Below the pieces are notes generated by a model. That model was given only the letters and a program-made list of their open reading frames with translations. It made no database searches and was not told the origin of the DNA. From Sphingomonas rubra (GTDB lineage Bacteria; Pseudomonadota; Alphaproteobacteria; Sphingomonadales; Sphingomonadaceae), in the NCBI RefSeq assembly GCF_900115745.1, contig NZ_FOXP01000007.1:1-64000 (forward strand): DNA of 64,000 nucleotides. The letters run 5' to 3'. Made by a program: the position numbers and the translations under genes. Shown one piece after another: positions 6,830 to 14,575 of the stretch (its first letter is position 1; each line of letters opens with the position of its first letter).

Positions 6830-8286
6830 GAGCAATCGCTCGCCAACAGGGCGTTCCATTGGCCGGCGGCGGCCCGCGCCGCGGCGGTGCCGATCGCCTC
6901 GACCGCCGCCGGGTCGGCCGCGAGGCCGGGCAGGAAGCCGATCGCCTCGTCCGCCAGCGTCCGCACCACCGCCGCCGGATCGGCGCCGCGCGCCACCTCG
7001 GCCAGGCGCGAGGCCGCCGGGTCGACGATCGCCGTCCCCGCCGCCGCGCGCGTCATCAGGAAGGCGACCCAGCAGCCGAGCGCGGCGACGACGTGGCCGG
7101 GCATCCGTCCCGCCGCCCGGTTCGCCGCGAGCGTGTCGCCGAGGCGATAAGGCAGCTTCTGCGACCCGTCCTGCGCGATCTGCTCCAGCCGGTGGACGAT
7201 GCCGGGATTGCAGAACCGGTCGAGCACCGCGGCGCGGTACGCGTCGAGATCGAGGCCCGGCACCGGCGGCAGCGCGGGCACGATGTCGCGCCGGATCATC
7301 GCGTCGACGAAGCCGGCCAGCGCCTCGTCGCGCATCGCCTCGGCGACGCCGGCGTGGCCGCGCAGCAGCCCGGCGTAGGCGAGGGTCGAGTGGGCGCCGT
7401 TGAGGATGCGCAGCTTGGCGCGTTCGTAGCCGGCGACGTCGGGCGTCAGCGTCGCGCCGACGCTCGCCAGGTCGGGGCCGAGCGGGCGGCCGTTGTCCTC
7501 GATCACCCATTGGGTGAACGCCTCGCGCTGCACCGCCGCGTCGTCGGCGAGGCCGCCGAGCGCCGCGGCCACGTCGTGCGCCAGCGCCTCGTCGCCCGCC
7601 GGGGTGATCGAATCGACCATGGTCGAGCGGACGTCGACTTGCCGCTCGATCCAGTCGGCGAGGCCCCTGTCGGTCGCGCGCGCGAAGGCGATCAGCGCGG
7701 CGCGGATCTTGGCGCCGTTGCTCGCCAGATTGTCGCACGGCAGTATGACGAAGGGCGCGGTCCCCGCCGCGCGCCGCGCCGCCAGCCCCGCGACGATCCA
7801 GCCGACCACGCTGGCGGGCACCGCCGGCCCGGCCAGGTCGTGAACGATGTCGGGATGCGCCAGGTCGAGCGTGCCGTCGGCCGCGAGGCAATAGCCCTTC
7901 TCGGTCACCGTGGTCGTCACCAGCCCGACCGCCGGATCGGCGAGCAGCGCCCGCGTCTCGGCCGCGTCGCTCGGCCCCAGGAAGCGGCGATGCGCGCCGA
8001 TCACCCGGAAGGACGGCGCCGCGTCGCGGATCGCCAGCGTGTAGAGCCCGTCCTGCTGGGCGAGCGCGTCGACCGTGCCGCGGCTGCGCATCGACACTGC
8101 GGCGATCCCCCAGCGCGGATCGCGGTCGAGCAGCGCGTCGACATAGGCCGCCTGGTGCGCGCGGTGGAACGCGCCCGGGCCGAAATGGACGATGCCGACG
8201 CCCACCCCGCCCCGGTCGCGCGGGGCGGGGATCGCGGCGGGCAGCCGCGCCAGCGTGTCGTTCGACAGGACCACGGCCCGATTCAC
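6826..8286 (-). CDS. uxuB: mannitol dehydrogenase family fructuronate/tagaturonate reductase
   Basis: A 486-residue polyol-specific long-chain dehydrogenase. The NAD-binding start is GVGIVHFGPGAFHRAHQA, followed by VTEKGYC, the catalytic-region CDNLASNGAKIR and SMVDSITPA, and the C-terminal LRILNGAHSTLAYAG. UxuB reduces fructuronate to mannonate; the related UxaB makes altronate. The start is a GTG overlapping the altronate dehydratase stop (GTGA, 8283-8286), so the two are translationally coupled. Because the partner dehydratase is of altronate type, tagaturonate may be the real substrate here. Confidence 0.8.
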   Translation of the reverse strand: MNRAVVLSNDTLARLPAAIPAPRDRGGVGVGIVHFGPGAFHRAHQAAYVDALLDRDPRWGIAAVSMRSRGTVDALAQQDGLYTLAIRDAAPSFRVIGAHRRFLGPSDAAETRALLADPAVGLVTTTVTEKGYCLAADGTLDLAHPDIVHDLAGPAVPASVVGWIVAGLAARRAAGTAPFVILPCDNLASNGAKIRAALIAFARATDRGLADWIERQVDVRSTMVDSITPAGDEALAHDVAAALGGLADDAAVQREAFTQWVIEDNGRPLGPDLASVGATLTPDVAGYERAKLRILNGAHSTLAYAGLLRGHAGVAEAMRDEALAGFVDAMIRRDIVPALPPVPGLDLDAYRAAVLDRFCNPGIVHRLEQIAQDGSQKLPYRLGDTLAANRAAGRMPGHVVAALGCWVAFLMTRAAAGTAIVDPAASRLAEVARGADPAAVVRTLADEAIGFLPGLAADPAAVEAIGTAAARAAAGQWNALLASDCS

Positions 8287-9749
8287 AAGGTAACCCCGCG
8301 CTTCCAGATCGCGATCTCGCGTTCCTCGTTGCGCTCCGCCGCCGTCTCCTCGCCCGAGGCGATCGCGACCACGCGGTCGATCAGCGCCGCCTCCGCCGCG
8401 TCGAACCCGTCGTCGAGCACGGTGCCGGCATCGAAGTCGATCCACTGGGGCTTGCGCTGCGCCAGCGCGTGGTTGGTGGCGATCTTGACCGTCGGCACTG
8501 GGAAGCCGAGCGGCGTGCCGCGGCCGGTGGTGAACAGGATCGCGGTGGCGCCCGCGGCGACCAGCGCGGTGCACGACACCGCGTCGTTGCCGGGGGCTTC
8601 GAGCAGCGTCAGCCCGTCGCGCCGGACCCGATCGCCATAGCCGATCACGTCCGACAGCGGCGCGCGCCCCGCCTTCTGGACGGCGCCCAGCGATTTCTCC
8701 TCCAGCGTGGTGATGCCGCCCGCGACGTTGCCGGGGGAAGGATTCTCCGACACCGGCTCGCCATGGTCGAGGAAGTAGCGTTTGAAGCCGTTGACCATGT
8801 CGACGACCGCGCCGAACACCGTGTCGTCGACCGCGCGATCCATCAGCATCTGCTCGGCCCCGAACACTTCCGGGATCTCGGTCAGCAGCACGCGCCCGCC
8901 CGCCTCGACCACCCGGTCGCTCATCCGGCCGACCAGCGGATTGGCGGTGAGGCCCGACAGCCCGTCCGACCCGCCGCATTTCACGCCCAGCACCAGCCGG
9001 TCGAGCGGCACCGACGTCCGCTTCACGTCGGCGAGGGCGGCGAGCGCGATCACCTTCTCCACGCCCTCCGCCACCTCGTCGTCGCTCGCCTGCGCGGCGA
9101 GGACGCGGATCGCCGGACGGCGCCATTCGGGGATCTCGCCGACCAGCGCCGCGACCTGATTCTCCTCGCAGCCGAGCCCGACGATCAGCACGCCCGCCGC
9201 GTTGGGATGGCAGGCGAGGCTCGCCAGGATCGCGCGCGTGCCGGCCAGGTCGTGGCCGAGCTGCGAACAGCCATGGGGATGCGAGAAGGCGTGGACCCCG
9301 TCGACCCGGTCGCCGAGCATGGCCGCCGCGCGCGCCGCGATCCGCTCCGCCGTGCGCGCCACGCAGCCGACCGTGGGCAGCACCCAGATCTCGTTGCGCG
9401 TGCCCACGCGCCCGTCGCCGCGGACATAGCCTTCGAAGGTCGCGGGCAGAGCGGGGCGGGCGGGGGCGGGGGCGGCCGGCCGGTAGCGATACTCGCCCGC
9501 GCCGCCCAGCGCGGTGGCGACGTTGTGCTGGTGGACGTGCTCGCCCGCCGCGATCGCGCGCGTCGCGCGGCCGATCGGGTAGCCGTATTTGCGCACCGCC
9601 TGCCCGGCCGCGATCGAGCGGAGCGCCAGCTTGTGGCCGCGGCCGACCGGATCGATCAGGGTCACGCCCGCCGCCTGCTCGCCCGCGGCGGCGTCCTCCA
9701 GCAGCGTCGCGACATCGTCGTTCGCGTCGATCAGCAGCGCCTCGGCCAT
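8283..9749 (-). CDS. uxaA: altronate dehydratase
   Basis: A 488-residue UxaA family protein. An N-terminal SAF-like domain (residues 1 to about 95, with VTLIDPVGRGHKLAL and QHNVAT) is joined to the large catalytic domain with YVRGDGRVGTRNEIWVLPTV, HPHGCSQLG, GLGCEENQ and KCGGSDGLSG. UxaA is an iron-dependent enzyme that dehydrates D-altronate to 2-keto-3-deoxygluconate. It is the first gene of the leftward operon; an operator-like site lies about 30 bp upstream of its ATG. Confidence 0.93.
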   Translation of the reverse strand: MAEALLIDANDDVATLLEDAAAGEQAAGVTLIDPVGRGHKLALRSIAAGQAVRKYGYPIGRATRAIAAGEHVHQHNVATALGGAGEYRYRPAAPAPARPALPATFEGYVRGDGRVGTRNEIWVLPTVGCVARTAERIAARAAAMLGDRVDGVHAFSHPHGCSQLGHDLAGTRAILASLACHPNAAGVLIVGLGCEENQVAALVGEIPEWRRPAIRVLAAQASDDEVAEGVEKVIALAALADVKRTSVPLDRLVLGVKCGGSDGLSGLTANPLVGRMSDRVVEAGGRVLLTEIPEVFGAEQMLMDRAVDDTVFGAVVDMVNGFKRYFLDHGEPVSENPSPGNVAGGITTLEEKSLGAVQKAGRAPLSDVIGYGDRVRRDGLTLLEAPGNDAVSCTALVAAGATAILFTTGRGTPLGFPVPTVKIATNHALAQRKPQWIDFDAGTVLDDGFDAAEAALIDRVVAIASGEETAAERNEEREIAIWKRGVTL

Positions 9750-9775
9750 TCCACCCTCTCGTGCGTTCCGGTTTC

Positions 9776-9790
9776 GGTAACCGGTGTCAT
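9776..9790. promoter_or_regulatory. LacI-type operator-like site (copy 2) in the divergent uxaA/lacI region
   Basis: GGTAACCGGTGTCAT, whose reverse complement ATGACACCGGTTACC matches the copy upstream of uxaC at 14 consecutive positions. It lies in the 104-bp divergent region, 27 bp upstream of uxaA and 63 bp from the regulator gene, well placed to repress both. Confidence 0.6.
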
Positions 9791-9853
9791 ATGCCGTAGC
9801 GCCGGGGCGGGCGCAAGCGGCGGCGGGTTGGACAGGCGCGGGCGCCCACGGCT

Positions 9854-10888
9854 ATGCCGTGCCCGATGCAGCGCACCGGCCAGCCCACGATCAACGACGT
9901 CGCGCGCGTCGCCGGCGTGTCGAAGAAGACGGTCAGCCGCGTCATCAACCGCTCGCCGCTGCTGGGCGGCGAGACGCGGGCGCGGGTGGAGGCGGTGATC
10001 GCCGAACTCGGCTACGTCCCCAATCCGCAGGCGCGCGCGCTGGCGCTGCGCCGCAACTTCCTGATCGGGCTGGTCCACGACAATCCCAACGCGCAGACGG
10101 TGATGAACGTGCAGCAGGGGATGCTGGAGGCGCTGCACGGCACCGAGTTCGAGATGGTGGTGCGCCCGATCGATCGGGGGTCGGCGACGATGCTGGAGGA
10201 TCTGAAGCATTTTCTGGAGCGGCAGCGCCCCTACGGCGTGCTGCTGATGCCGCCGGTGAGCGAGAACGACCTGGTCGCGCGCGCCTGTGCGGAGATCGGC
10301 TGCCGCTACGTCCGGATGGGATCGGCGATGCTCGACGCGCCCGAGCGGATGGTCGCGTCCAACGATCGCGACGCGGTGCGCGCCGCCACCGCCTATCTGA
10401 TCGACCAGGGGCATCGCCGCATCGGCCTGATCGGCGGGCCGCACGGCTTCCGCTCGGCGCGGGAGCGGCGCGGCGGGTTCGAGGAGGCGCTGGCCCAGGG
10501 CGGCATTTCGCTGCCCCGCAGCTTGATCGCCGACGGCAACTACACGTTCGAGAGCGGGCTGGTCGCCGCCGAGCGGCTGCTGGACGCGGTGCCGCGCCCC
10601 ACCGCGATCTTCTCGTGCAACGACGAGATGGCGGCCGGCGTGATCCACGCGGCGCGGCAGCGCGGACTGGACGTGCCGGGCGACCTGTCGGTGGTGGGGT
10701 TCGACGACACGCCGATCGCCGCGCATGTCTGGCCGCCGCTCACCACCGTGCGCTGGCCGATCGCCTCCATGGCGCGCTCGGCGACGCTGAAGCTGATCGC
10801 CGACCCGGAGGCGGACGGCGTGGAGGAGCCGTCGCTGTTCCTTTCCACGCTGATCCGCCGCGCCTCGGTCGCGGCGCCGAGCGACTGA
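9854..10888 (+). CDS. LacI family transcriptional regulator of uronate use
   Basis: A 344-residue LacI-family repressor. The DNA-binding head is at about residues 12-33 (TINDVARVAGVSKKTVSRVI), followed by a hinge with YVPNPQARALAL, and then a periplasmic-binding-protein-like effector domain ending VGFDDTPIAAHVWPPLTTV. It diverges from the dehydratase operon and is followed by uxaC and kdgK, so it very probably controls this regulon through the repeated ATGACACCGGTTACC site. The inducer is likely a pathway sugar acid such as KDG or tagaturonate. An alternative start is the ATG at 9866. Confidence 0.88.
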   Translation: MPCPMQRTGQPTINDVARVAGVSKKTVSRVINRSPLLGGETRARVEAVIAELGYVPNPQARALALRRNFLIGLVHDNPNAQTVMNVQQGMLEALHGTEFEMVVRPIDRGSATMLEDLKHFLERQRPYGVLLMPPVSENDLVARACAEIGCRYVRMGSAMLDAPERMVASNDRDAVRAATAYLIDQGHRRIGLIGGPHGFRSARERRGGFEEALAQGGISLPRSLIADGNYTFESGLVAAERLLDAVPRPTAIFSCNDEMAAGVIHAARQRGLDVPGDLSVVGFDDTPIAAHVWPPLTTVRWPIASMARSATLKLIADPEADGVEEPSLFLSTLIRRASVAAPSD

Positions 10889-10890
10889 AG

Positions 10891-11026
10891 TCCTCCCCTG
10901 CAAGGGGAGGGGGACCATGCGAAGCATGGTGGAGGGGTGTCCCCGCTGGCGAAGAAGCGGATTCGAGCAGCCGGTGACACCCCTCCGTCATGCCTTCGGC
11001 ATGCCACCTCCCCTTCCAGGGAAGGA
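10891..11026. repeat. intergenic inverted-repeat element (CCTCCCC class)
   Basis: A 136-bp element whose outer arms are TCCTCCCCTGCAAGGGGAGG and its imperfect complement ACCTCCCCTTCCAGGGAAGGA, with inner hairpins ACCATGCGAAGCATGGT and CATGCCTTCGGCATG. It resembles the element at 29401-29534 in sequence and layout. It sits between the regulator gene and the uxaC operator and could form a long cruciform or terminate transcription. Confidence 0.65.
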
Positions 11027-11053
11027 TCAAGGCACCTGATTGACTTGGACCTC

Positions 11054-11067
11054 TGACACCGGTTACC
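11054..11067 (+). promoter_or_regulatory. LacI-type operator-like site (copy 3) upstream of uxaC
   Basis: TGACACCGGTTACC, the same sequence as the minus-strand reading of 9776-9790. It lies 40 bp upstream of the preferred uxaC start, placing uxaC-kdgK under the same control as the divergent dehydratase operon. Confidence 0.6.
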
Positions 11068-11106
11068 AAACCCGCGCAGCCGATGGCGCGACAGGAGAGA
11101 ATATCC

Positions 11107-12519
11107 GTGACGAGGCCGCTGGCGCTCCATCCCGACCGATTGTTCCCGGCCGATCCCGCCACCCGCGGCATCGCGCGCGCGCTCTACGCCGAGATCGCCG
11201 ACCTGCCGATCGTCTCCCCGCACGGCCATGTCGACCCGAACTGGTTCGCGACGGACGAGCGCTGGACGGATGCCACGACGCTGCTGCTCGCGCCCGACCA
11301 TTATCTCTACCGGATGCTCTACTCGCAGGGGATCGACCTCGACGCGCTGGCGATCCCGTCCAGGGCGGGGACGCCCGCGACCGACCCGCGCGCGGCGTGG
11401 CGGCTGTTCGCGGAGCATTACCACCTGTTCCGCGGCACGCCGTCGCGCCTGTGGCTCGACCACGTCTTCGCCGAGGTGTTCGGGCTGGACGTGGCGCTGG
11501 AGGGGGCGACCGCCGATCATTATTACGACGCGATCGGCGCCGCGCTGGCCACCGACGCCTTTAGCCCGCGGGCGCTGTTCGACCGGTTCCGCATCGACTT
11601 CCTCGCCACCACGGAGGGCGCGCACGACGACCTCGCCGCGCACGCCGCGATCCGCGCGTCGGGGTGGCAGGGCCGCGTCGTCACCACCTACCGCCCCGAC
11701 GGTGTCGTCGACGTCGAGCACGAGCAGTTCGCGGGGGCGATGCGGCGCTTCGCCGAGCTGACCGGCGAGGACGTGTATGGCTGGCACGGCTATCTCGCCG
11801 CGCACCGCAAGCGCCGCGCCGCGTTCCGCGCGGCCGGTGCCACCGCGACCGACCACGGCCACCCCACGGCGCAGACCGCCAATCTTTCCACGGCCGAGTG
11901 CGAGGCGTTGTTCGCGCGCATCACGGGCGGGAGCTGGACGGCGGCGGACGCCGAGCTGTTCCGCGCGCAGATGCTGACCGAGATGGCGAAACTGTCGGTC
12001 GAGGACGGCATGGTGATGCAGATCCATCCCGGATCGTTCCGCAACCACAATGCCGGCCTGTTCGCCAGCCACGGCCGCGACAAGGGCGCCGACATCCCGA
12101 CGCGCACCGATTACGTCCACGCGCTCAAGCCCATGCTCGACGTGGTCGGCACCAGCCGCGACCTGTCGGTGATCCTCTTCACCCTGGACGAGACGAGCTA
12201 CGCGCGCGAACTGGCGCCGCTCGCCGGCCATTATCCGTGCCTGAAGCTCGGCCCCGCCTGGTGGTTCCATGATTCGCCGGAGGGGATGCGCCGTTTCCGC
12301 GAGGCGACGACGGAGACGGCGGGTTTCGCCAACACCGTCGGCTTCAACGACGACACCCGCGCCTTTCTGTCGATCCCCGCGCGCCACGACGTCGCGCGCC
12401 GCGTCGACTGCGGCTTCCTCGCCCGCCTCGTCGCCGAGCACCGGATCGAGGATTGGGAGGCGGCCGAGCTCGCGCGCGAGCTGACCGATGGCCTCGTCCG
12501 CCGCGCCTATCGCCTCTGA
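11107..12519 (+). CDS. uxaC: glucuronate/uronate isomerase
   Basis: A protein of about 470 residues of the amidohydrolase-like UxaC family. The metal-site start is seen in IVSPHGHVDPNWF, followed by EHYHLFRGTPSRLWLDH, the MQIHPGSFRNHN and FTLDETSYARELAPLAGHYP segments and KLGPAWWFHDSPEGM. It interconverts glucuronate/fructuronate and galacturonate/tagaturonate. The GTG at 11107 is preferred because CAGGAGAG lies ten bases before it; the ATG at 11083 has no ribosome site. It is followed by kdgK with the same orientation. Confidence 0.93.
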   Translation: MTRPLALHPDRLFPADPATRGIARALYAEIADLPIVSPHGHVDPNWFATDERWTDATTLLLAPDHYLYRMLYSQGIDLDALAIPSRAGTPATDPRAAWRLFAEHYHLFRGTPSRLWLDHVFAEVFGLDVALEGATADHYYDAIGAALATDAFSPRALFDRFRIDFLATTEGAHDDLAAHAAIRASGWQGRVVTTYRPDGVVDVEHEQFAGAMRRFAELTGEDVYGWHGYLAAHRKRRAAFRAAGATATDHGHPTAQTANLSTAECEALFARITGGSWTAADAELFRAQMLTEMAKLSVEDGMVMQIHPGSFRNHNAGLFASHGRDKGADIPTRTDYVHALKPMLDVVGTSRDLSVILFTLDETSYARELAPLAGHYPCLKLGPAWWFHDSPEGMRRFREATTETAGFANTVGFNDDTRAFLSIPARHDVARRVDCGFLARLVAEHRIEDWEAAELARELTDGLVRRAYRL

Positions 12520-12603
12520 CCGCACCGCGTCGGGCGGCGGCCGATCGGCGCGGTGATGCGCCACATCCTCCCCGTCGAGGACGAGGCATGAAGGAGAAGG
12601 TGA

Positions 12604-13626
12604 ATGCCCCAGTTCCTGGCGTTCGGTGAGATCATGCTCCGCCTGTCGCCCCCCGGGCGCGAGCTGCTGCTCCAGACGCCGCGGCTCGACGTGTGGGTCG
12701 CGGGCGCCGAGGCGAACGTCGCGACGCAGCTTGCCCGCCTCGGCCACGACGTCGGCTTCGCCAGCCGCGTTCCCGCCAACGATCTCGGCCACGCGGCCGT
12801 CGCCACCTTGCGCGGCCACGGCGTCGACGTGCGACACATCCAGTCGGGTGGCGAGCGGATGGGGCTCTACTTCGTCACCAGCGGCGCGGGGATGCGCGCG
12901 ACCGAGGTTGTCTACGACCGCGCCTGGTCCTCCTTCGCCGAGGCGCCCGCCCAGGCATGGGACTGGGACGCGATCCTCACCGGCGTCGACCGCCTCCATC
13001 TGTCGGGCATCACCCCCGCGCTCGGCCCCGTTCCCGCCGAGAGCGCGGTGGCCGCGGCCGAGGCGGCGGCGGCGCGCGGCATCGCGGTGTCGTTCGACGG
13101 CAATTGGCGCGGCAAGCTGTGGGCGCGGTGGGATGCCGACCCCCGCGCGATCCTGACGCGCATCGTCGCGCACGCGGACCTGATGTTCGGCAACCACCGG
13201 GACGTGGCGCTGCTTCTCGGCCGCGACGACTTCGCCGGCGCCGAAGGTCTTCGGGGCGAGGATCGCCGCCGCGCCGCCGCCGAGGCCGCCTTCGACGCTT
13301 TTCCCAACCTCCGCACCATCGCCTCCACCGCGCGGGTCGTCGAGCACGTCGACCTCAACCGCCTGTCCGCACGGATCGACACGCGCGAGGGCGTCGCGCA
13401 GACCGACGAGGTGGTGCTCGCCGGCATCGTCGACCGGATCGGAGGCGGCGACGCCTTCGCCGCGGGCGTCCTCCACGGCCTGCGCACCGGCCAGGACAGC
13501 ACCGGCGCCGCGCGCACCGGCCTCGCGCTCGCCGCGCTCAAACACTCGCTGCCGGGCGACGCCGCCTTGTTCCGTCAGGCCGACATCGACGTCTTTCTGG
13601 AGGGCGGACTCGACGTCCGGCGATGA
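12604..13626 (+). CDS. kdgK: 2-keto-3-deoxygluconate kinase (PfkB family)
   Basis: A 340-residue ribokinase-family sugar kinase. It begins FLAFGEIMLRLSPPG, has the GAEANVATQLARLGHD substrate-binding segment, SFDGNWRGKLW, and the C-terminal PfkB signature GGGDAFAAGVLHGL carrying the catalytic Asp. KdgK phosphorylates KDG to KDPG, the last specific step of hexuronate breakdown before KDPG aldolase, which is not in this window. A strong AAGGAGAAGG site precedes the ATG. It lies 84 bp after uxaC, in the same unit. Confidence 0.92.
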   Translation: MPQFLAFGEIMLRLSPPGRELLLQTPRLDVWVAGAEANVATQLARLGHDVGFASRVPANDLGHAAVATLRGHGVDVRHIQSGGERMGLYFVTSGAGMRATEVVYDRAWSSFAEAPAQAWDWDAILTGVDRLHLSGITPALGPVPAESAVAAAEAAAARGIAVSFDGNWRGKLWARWDADPRAILTRIVAHADLMFGNHRDVALLLGRDDFAGAEGLRGEDRRRAAAEAAFDAFPNLRTIASTARVVEHVDLNRLSARIDTREGVAQTDEVVLAGIVDRIGGGDAFAAGVLHGLRTGQDSTGAARTGLALAALKHSLPGDAALFRQADIDVFLEGGLDVRR

Positions 13627-13690
13627 CGACGCGTCCCCACCTTCGGACCGCAGGACCGGCGTTCTAGGCCGGATTGACATTCACGTTCTT

Positions 13691-13794
13691 GCCACCCCGG
13701 CGAAGGCCGGGGGCCAGATGGAGAACGTGCATGCGAGGCGTCCCACCCCTCCTACAGCCCTCTCCCAACTGGGCCCCGGCCTTCGCCGGGGTGA
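13691..13794. repeat. intergenic inverted-repeat element (CGGCCTTCGCCGGGG class)
   Basis: The left arm CACCCCGGCGAAGGCCGGGG and right arm CCCCGGCCTTCGCCGGGGTG face each other about 104 bp apart, each arm being a partial palindrome itself. The same arm sequence recurs at 43580-43671 and 62745-62832. It lies between convergent genes (kdgK and the DUF3833 gene) and may act as a terminator for both. Confidence 0.75.
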
Positions 13795-13839
13795 GAAAGG
13801 CTTGGAACCGCGTCCTCTTTGCTGAATGTCGATCCGTCC

Positions 13840-14295
13840 TTAGTCGATCCTGGTGATGCGCTCCTCCAGCGTCGCGACGGTGACGCCGAAGCGCTTGGCT
13901 TGCAGGTGGTTCGCCGCCGAGCGCCCGTCGGCGGCCAGCGTCAGCCATTGCTGGACGCGAAAGCCGTCCGTGCTGGTGAAGCGCAGGTGGAGGCGCGGCC
14001 CCTCGACATCGCCGATCACGGGGCCGCGGGCGTCGGTGAGCGTTCCCTGATACCGGGTCGGCGACAGCCGGCGCAGGCGCCACTGGCGGGTGCGCGGCGG
14101 TTTGCTTCCCTCGCGCACCGTCTGGTCGAGCACCAGCGTGCCGTCCGCCTCGACCCGCCCGACGCCGCGGACGGCGATGGGCGTGCGGGCGCGGAACACG
14201 ACCTTCAGCTGCCCTTCGCCCCGCGTCTGGCCAGCGAAGAAGCGGAACGGATCGAAGTCGGGTGCGGTGGCGGCGAGCAGCAGGGCGGTCAGCAT
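13840..14295 (-). CDS. DUF3833-like protein
   Basis: A 151-residue protein with a short hydrophobic N-terminus (MLTALLLAATAP) that may be a signal peptide. The body matches the DUF3833 pattern: FDPFRFFAGQTRGEGQLKVV near the start, a run of beta strands with RQWRLRRLSPTRYQGTLTD, and a hydrophilic end. Function is unknown; family members are probably lipocalin-like beta barrels. It is divergent from the SulP gene. Confidence 0.65.
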   Translation of the reverse strand: MLTALLLAATAPDFDPFRFFAGQTRGEGQLKVVFRARTPIAVRGVGRVEADGTLVLDQTVREGSKPPRTRQWRLRRLSPTRYQGTLTDARGPVIGDVEGPRLHLRFTSTDGFRVQQWLTLAADGRSAANHLQAKRFGVTVATLEERITRID

Positions 14296-14414
14296 GCGGC
14301 CACAACGCGCGTCGCGGCGGATCGGTCAAGCGGGGGCCTGCAAGGCGAGTCCTCCGTCGGCATGACGGAAGCGGCGGGGGCGGGCAGGCTCCCGCCGCTC
14401 GGAAAAGTTGTGCC

Positions 14415-14498
14415 GGCGGCCGTTCGGCGGTAGCAGGCGCGCATTCGTCAGGACCCGGTGCGAACCCGGGTGGCTATTCCGGCCGCCGATCCGCCGGA
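14415..14498 (+). promoter_or_regulatory. structured leader upstream of SulP gene, candidate cis-regulatory RNA
   Basis: The 5' region of the SulP gene can form hairpin ACCCGG/CCGGGT (14453-14471, 7-nt loop) and then either hairpin TCCGGC/GCCGGA (14478-14498) or an 8-bp long-range helix GGCGGCCG (14415-14422) with CGGCCGCC (14480-14487). The last two share bases and exclude each other, as in a switch. A published alphaproteobacterial RNA motif, sul1, occurs upstream of SulP genes; this may be a member, but I could not match it to a consensus. Confidence 0.35.
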
Positions 14499-14575
14499 CA
14501 ACGCGACAGGCATCCCATCCCTTCCGCCGCGCCACCCGCGGCCGCCGCGCGATGCCTCGTGAACACGAGTGTCCC

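Noticed and set aside
4905..7403. Very long open frame on the plus strand opposite the transporter and hydratase genes
   Set aside because: It is antisense to well-supported genes, rich in Arg, Asp, Gly and His as expected from the complement of GC-biased codons, and contains no domain. The same applies to the long antisense frames at 10540-13680, 34437-37496, 45656-47671 and 49084-50871.
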